Origin: Candidatus Magnetocorallium paracelense
GTDB lineage: Bacteria; Nitrospirota; Thermodesulfovibrionia; Thermodesulfovibrionales; Magnetobacteriaceae
Assembly: GCA_029001845.1 (NCBI GenBank)
Contig: JAREWP010000030.1
Coordinates: 1-64,000 of the forward strand
Direction of reading: 5' to 3'
Length of the DNA: 64,000 nucleotides
Shown: piece by piece, positions 59,981 to 64,000 of the stretch
Layout of the letters: every line of letters starts with the position of its first letter
How positions within the stretch are numbered: position 1 is the stretch's first letter
Made by a program: the position numbers and the translations under genes
The notes under the pieces: generated by a model
What the model was told of the DNA's origin: nothing
What the model saw: only the letters and a program-made list of their open reading frames with translations
The model's database searches: none

Positions 59981-61631
59981 TCCGCACGAAATCAATCTAT
60001 TGCTGGTGGACGATACGCCTTCCAGTCTTAAGACCCTGATGTCCCTGCTTATGGAGAGCGGTTATCAGGTAAGACCGGCGGTAAACGGGGAACTTGCATT
60101 AAAGGCCGCTTCCCTCAGACCACCCGACCTGATCATGCTTGACATACGAATGCCTGAAATGGATGGATTCGAGGTCTGCAGGCGATTAAAGGAGAATGAA
60201 AGGACGCGTGAAATCCCTGTCATCTTTATCAGCGCCCTGGGAGAGGTCGAAGATAAGGTAAGGGCCTTTGAATACGGAGGCGTGGACTATATTACCAAAC
60301 CCTTTCAGCTTAAAGAGGTCATGGCCAGGGTGGAGACCCATCTGAGTCTGAGGTGTCTGCAAAAGTCTCTGAAAGAGAGCAATGACAGACTCCGGCATGA
60401 GATAGAGAATCGCAAGAGGATTGAGGAACAACTACAGGAACAAATAACCAATAAGAACAGAGTCGTTAAAGACCTGGAGAAAAATCAAAACTTCCTCAAG
60501 GCTGTCCTGGATTGTATAGAGGACGGTATTGTCGCCTGCGATCAGGAAGGAAAACTGACTCTCTTTAACAGGGCGACGAGGATTTTTCATGGTCTGCCTG
60601 CCGAACCACTGCATTCGGAGAAATGGGCCGAACACTATGACCTGTACCTCCCTGATGGAAAGACCCTGATGCAGAAAGAGGATGTTCCCCTTTTTAAAGC
60701 CCTCCAGGGAGAGGATGTAACGAATATCGAGATGGTTATAGCGCCAGAAGGAAAGCCTGTCTGTACACTCATTGCAACGGGGCGCACATTGATAGATAAA
60801 AAAGGAAACAAGCTCGGCGCCGTTGTCTCGATGCACGACATAACCAGGCGCAAAGAGGCCGAGGATGCCTTGAAGCTAAAGGAGCAGCTTCTGATCCAGC
60901 AATCCAAAATGGCTGCAATGGGTGAAATGATAGGGGCCATCACCCATCAGTGGAAGCAGCCTCTCAATTCGTTAAGCGTCATGGCTCAGGATATAAAGGA
61001 CGCTTATGTATATGGAGAGTTGAATGATGATTATATCAATAAACGGGTAAAGAATATATTGAACCAAGTGTGTTTTATGTCTCAGACGATAGACGATTTC
61101 AGAAATTTTTTTAAGCCTGACAAAAAAATGATTCCCTTTAGAATCAATTCATCCGTAAAGGATGTTATCCTCCTCTTGTACGATCAATTCAGGAAGATCG
61201 ACATCGACTTTCAACTGAACTGCACATATGAAGGAGCGATAAAGAAACAACCGACAGGGAAGAAGGCGGAAATATGCACCTGCGAGCCCGAGCTTGACGT
61301 TATGGGCTTTCAAAATGAATTCAAGCAGGCGATCCTTAATATACTGATAAACGCCAAGGACGCTATAATAGAAAACAGGGGAAAAGGCCTTATTTCAATC
61401 GAGATAACAATGATGAACGGAAAAGCTGTCGTCATGATTAAAGACAACGGCGGAGGCATACCTCATGAAATTTTAGACAGGATTTTCGATCCCTATGTCA
61501 CGTCAAAAGATAAAGGAGCCGGGATAGGGCTGTACATGTCTAAAATCATAATCGAAAACAGTATGGGTGGAAAACTTTATGCCAAGAATAAGGATAAAGG
61601 CGCCCTGTTTACTATAGAGCTCGATATGTGA
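59964..61631 (+). CDS. receiver-PAS-histidine kinase
   Basis: A soluble 555-residue kinase. The N-terminal receiver has Asp60 in LIMLDIRMPEMDGFEVCRRL. A coiled coil (ESNDRLRHEIENRKRIEEQL) leads to a PAS domain (ILDCIEDGIVACDQEG-like; MHDITRRKEAEDALKL). The kinase has His328 in GAITHQWKQPLNSLS, a HisKA variant common in kinases with no transmembrane sensor, and ATPase boxes MIKDNGGGIP and GAGIGLYMSKIIIEN. It starts inside the end of the preceding kinase gene, so both are translated together and may act in one phosphorelay. Confidence 0.9.
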   Translation: MTIAYNPHEINLLLVDDTPSSLKTLMSLLMESGYQVRPAVNGELALKAASLRPPDLIMLDIRMPEMDGFEVCRRLKENERTREIPVIFISALGEVEDKVRAFEYGGVDYITKPFQLKEVMARVETHLSLRCLQKSLKESNDRLRHEIENRKRIEEQLQEQITNKNRVVKDLEKNQNFLKAVLDCIEDGIVACDQEGKLTLFNRATRIFHGLPAEPLHSEKWAEHYDLYLPDGKTLMQKEDVPLFKALQGEDVTNIEMVIAPEGKPVCTLIATGRTLIDKKGNKLGAVVSMHDITRRKEAEDALKLKEQLLIQQSKMAAMGEMIGAITHQWKQPLNSLSVMAQDIKDAYVYGELNDDYINKRVKNILNQVCFMSQTIDDFRNFFKPDKKMIPFRINSSVKDVILLLYDQFRKIDIDFQLNCTYEGAIKKQPTGKKAEICTCEPELDVMGFQNEFKQAILNILINAKDAIIENRGKGLISIEITMMNGKAVVMIKDNGGGIPHEILDRIFDPYVTSKDKGAGIGLYMSKIIIENSMGGKLYAKNKDKGALFTIELDM

Positions 61632-61658
61632 ATGTCAGATCAATGATTGTAGATCAAG

Positions 61659-64000
61659 ATGAAACCGAATCCGAAAAGCGACCTCGCATCCAGGTACCGT
61701 ATAAATATATTTGTCGCCGCAATTGCGGTGTTTATAATCGCTGCTATGGTTTCCATCTATCAGTATTTTACGCAACGTAAACAGGAACTCATCCGCATAG
61801 AGAGGATTGTTACAGACAGGGCGAATGAGGTCGATGCAATAGTAAACGCCACATCGGATCGCATTCGCGAGCTGCATTTCATTGCCTCGGATTATCTTTC
61901 CAGAGAAGACGAATTACCTCGTTCCATGTTTATCGATTATATCGACGAAAGTAAGGACAAATCTTTTTTCTCCACTGACGAAGGCGGCCCCGATATAGAC
62001 TATGAAGACTTCGGTACTGTTTACGGCCGGGGATCTTTCCATGACAGGCCCTGGTCCTTTTACAACGAGATAAACGCCTCACTCTATTTCCTGCCGGCAA
62101 TGAGGGCGGCAAACAAAACCACCCCCCACATGACATGGATATACTATATGTCGGCCAGGAGATTCCTGTCTGCGAATCCTGGCGCTGTAGTAGGTGATTT
62201 TCTGACGGGTTTGGGAGTAAATATTGATGAACTTTACGCCGATATTTATAGTTCCGATGTATGGAAAAAGGCTCTGTCCGCAAACAATCTCAACAACGAA
62301 CCATATTGGACCGGCATATATCTCGATGCCGGGGGCATGGGCCTGATGACAACATATGGAATTCCTGTTATTATAAATAAAAAGTTGAGAGGAACCATCG
62401 CCGGTGATGTAACTCTCGATTTCCTGAGCACGTCGATGCGTAAAAGCGATTATGAAAAAGGGACTTTTTTAGTGGCGAACAATTTATCGCAGGTATTGGG
62501 AAGTTCGTCGGGTACGGGTAATAAGGTGTTGTATATAAAGGATTACCTCCCTGACTCATTAAAAGATATCGATATCGACTTACCAAATGGCGCCGGAATG
62601 TTAAACCATCACAAGATTTTGGGATACAATTTATTTACCGTAAAACTCACCGGAGCGCCGTGGCATATTCTGTTCATATTGCCTGAAACCGACCTTATGA
62701 AGGAGGTAATGCCGTCATTTCTGGTTAATTTTACAATCGTCATCGGCCTTTTCGCATTTCTGATAATAACCTACCGACTCCTTGAGAGAGTATATGTAAA
62801 GCCTGCGATTTCGTTGGTCGAGCTCATCGAAAACGAAGCAAACAACCTTCACTCCCAATTAAAAAAAATTCATCCCCTGTGGCGCTGTTGGTTCGATCAG
62901 GTTAGAGAAATATTCAGAGAGAGCCGTGAACTGAACGCGGAACTGGAAAAACGTGTAGAGGAAAGAACGGCGGAACTGGAGCTTGCCAAATCCGAAGCCG
63001 AAGCCGCCGGAGCTGAGGCCGAGGAGGCGAACAGAGCAAAAAGCAGGTTCCTTGCCAACATGAGCCATGAACTCAGGACTCCGCTGAACGCCATTTTGGG
63101 GTTTGCCCAGCTCATGACCCGCAAAAACCAACCCCCTGAGAATCAACTGGAGAATCTGGCCGTCATCAGGCAGAGCGGCGAGCACCTCTTATCCTTAATA
63201 AACGATGTGCTTGATATGTCAAAAACCGAGGCCGGCCGCTCGGTGCTTGAACTTCGCAGCTTCGATCTCTTTAGCACCATCAAGGATCTGGAAGAGATGT
63301 TCAAGGTGCAAACGGAGGGAAAGGGTATTCAATTCATAGTCGAGCCGGCCCCGGGTATTCCAAGGTTTATCAGGACCGATGAGCGTAAGCTGCGTCAGAC
63401 CCTGATTAACCTGCTGGGCAACGCCGCCAAATTCACTCATAAGGGAACCATCCTGCTAAGGGTAAGCAACCCCTCAGAGAGTGAAAAAAGGAATAAAGGA
63501 TTTCCTTCATCAAGGCTTATCTTTGAGGTCAGGGATACGGGATCAGGCATACCTGAAGGAGATATGGAACGTATTTTCGATCCCTTTGTTCAGGTACAGG
63601 ACGGTCAAAAAAATGGTAGCGGAACAGGTCTCGGACTCTCCATATGCCGACAATTTGTGCATCTGATGGGCGGCGATATTACTGTAGAGAGTCGGGTGGG
63701 AGAGGGAAGCGCCTTCAGATTCGATATTACTATCGAACAGACAGACTTCCATGAGGTGAGAAAACCTGAGGACTTCCAACGAGTGACAGGATTGTCGCCG
63801 GGGCAGCCCGATTACCGTATCCTTATCGTTGAGGACAATGATGTTAATCGCCGTTTGCTCCGTACACTTCTCATGACGACAGGTTTTAAGGTAAGAGAGG
63901 CGACAAACGGACTTGAAGCAATTAATTTATATAAATCATGGCATCCCCATCTTATATGGATGGACATGCAAATGCCGGTGATGGATGGTTTTAAGGCTAC
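61659..64000 (+). CDS. hybrid histidine kinase, paralog of the first (runs off window)
   Basis: The ATG at 61659 opens MKPNPKSDLASRYRINIFVA. It has a first helix, a ~330-residue periplasmic domain and a second helix, as in the first kinase of this cluster, and clear similarity over the whole length (for example TWIYYMSARRFLSANPGAVV against TPHLPWIYYYSDKRISAVNP). HisKA has His470 in NMSHELRTPLNAILGF. The ATPase has VRDTGSGIP and GTGLGLSICRQF. A receiver begins near 719, with Asp769 in LIWMDMQMPVMDG, and the window ends a few residues later. It is 28 bases after the previous gene. Confidence 0.9.
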   Translation, partial: MKPNPKSDLASRYRINIFVAAIAVFIIAAMVSIYQYFTQRKQELIRIERIVTDRANEVDAIVNATSDRIRELHFIASDYLSREDELPRSMFIDYIDESKDKSFFSTDEGGPDIDYEDFGTVYGRGSFHDRPWSFYNEINASLYFLPAMRAANKTTPHMTWIYYMSARRFLSANPGAVVGDFLTGLGVNIDELYADIYSSDVWKKALSANNLNNEPYWTGIYLDAGGMGLMTTYGIPVIINKKLRGTIAGDVTLDFLSTSMRKSDYEKGTFLVANNLSQVLGSSSGTGNKVLYIKDYLPDSLKDIDIDLPNGAGMLNHHKILGYNLFTVKLTGAPWHILFILPETDLMKEVMPSFLVNFTIVIGLFAFLIITYRLLERVYVKPAISLVELIENEANNLHSQLKKIHPLWRCWFDQVREIFRESRELNAELEKRVEERTAELELAKSEAEAAGAEAEEANRAKSRFLANMSHELRTPLNAILGFAQLMTRKNQPPENQLENLAVIRQSGEHLLSLINDVLDMSKTEAGRSVLELRSFDLFSTIKDLEEMFKVQTEGKGIQFIVEPAPGIPRFIRTDERKLRQTLINLLGNAAKFTHKGTILLRVSNPSESEKRNKGFPSSRLIFEVRDTGSGIPEGDMERIFDPFVQVQDGQKNGSGTGLGLSICRQFVHLMGGDITVESRVGEGSAFRFDITIEQTDFHEVRKPEDFQRVTGLSPGQPDYRILIVEDNDVNRRLLRTLLMTTGFKVREATNGLEAINLYKSWHPHLIWMDMQMPVMDGFKA

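Noticed and set aside
1-64000. CRISPR array
   Set aside because: No series of regularly spaced direct repeats with unique spacers was seen; the only tandem repeat is the coding Asp/Thr stretch.

Overview
The window looks like part of the chromosome of a Gram-negative bacterium with moderate GC content. It encodes an outer-membrane porin, lipoproteins, a Tat-exported flavodoxin and a FlaG-type flagellar protein. Menaquinone genes (futalosine hydrolase, UbiE/MenG-type methyltransferase), c-di-GMP signalling and several large hybrid histidine kinases are also present. The mix resembles deltaproteobacterial or related uncultured lineages, but nothing here fixes the taxonomy; that part is inference.

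Bases 1-11,000 are a decayed accessory island. It holds pieces of two IS630-type transposases, an IS66 fragment, the 5' part of a group II intron, and a MazF-type toxin-antitoxin pair whose toxin is cut by a transposase. It also holds an intact two-gene cassette of a DUF6932-like nucleotidyltransferase and a coiled-coil partner, a frameshifted DUF6338 membrane gene, and a GIY-YIG/DUF4357 nuclease. A Mod-type DNA methyltransferase is truncated by a complete DruA-IS4 insertion sequence, and an Rpn-family nuclease is internally deleted. Bases 11,291-16,679 carry the core genes glnE-metK-rlmN on the minus strand. Bases 17,018-18,112 hold three tandem, near-identical small Gly/Ser/Ala-rich proteins behind a palindromic promoter, then tRNA-Lys(CUU) and a strong terminator. 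Bases 18,113-19,456 again hold gene debris and a RelE-type toxin-antitoxin pair with a frameshifted toxin.

Bases 20,130-28,703 are transport-rich. A DUF4418-like/FtsX permease is paired with a Tat-type flavodoxin. A STAS-domain protein is followed directly by a 1271-residue protein in which an ABC permease is fused to three tandem substrate-binding domains, and then by its ATPase. Next come a membrane-anchored WD40 protein, rsmI, proB, a REC-PAS-GGDEF-EAL regulator, an orphan MbtH-like gene, a PKD/DUF1566 surface protein with an Asp/Thr repeat, mnmG, a small secreted protein between 19-bp inverted repeats, and a broken TMTC-like membrane gene. Bases 44,434-46,910 hold a lipoprotein multicopper oxidase and a Met/His-rich exported protein, which suggests periplasmic copper handling.

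Bases 47,278-55,071 hold flaG with a small companion, cupin-mqnB, a four-gene Gld-type ABC export operon and ubiE/menG. From 55,072 to the window end there is a porin flanked by inverted copies of a MITE-like repeat, then a run of three sensor kinases; the first and third are clearly paralogous and the third runs off the end. Non-autonomous repeats are common between genes: four copies of the MITE-like family, a ~70-nt direct repeat, a 24-bp inverted repeat pair and several hairpins. The best candidates for undescribed biology are the triple-binding-domain ABC protein with its STAS partner, the three Gly-rich paralogs, and the nucleotidyltransferase cassette.
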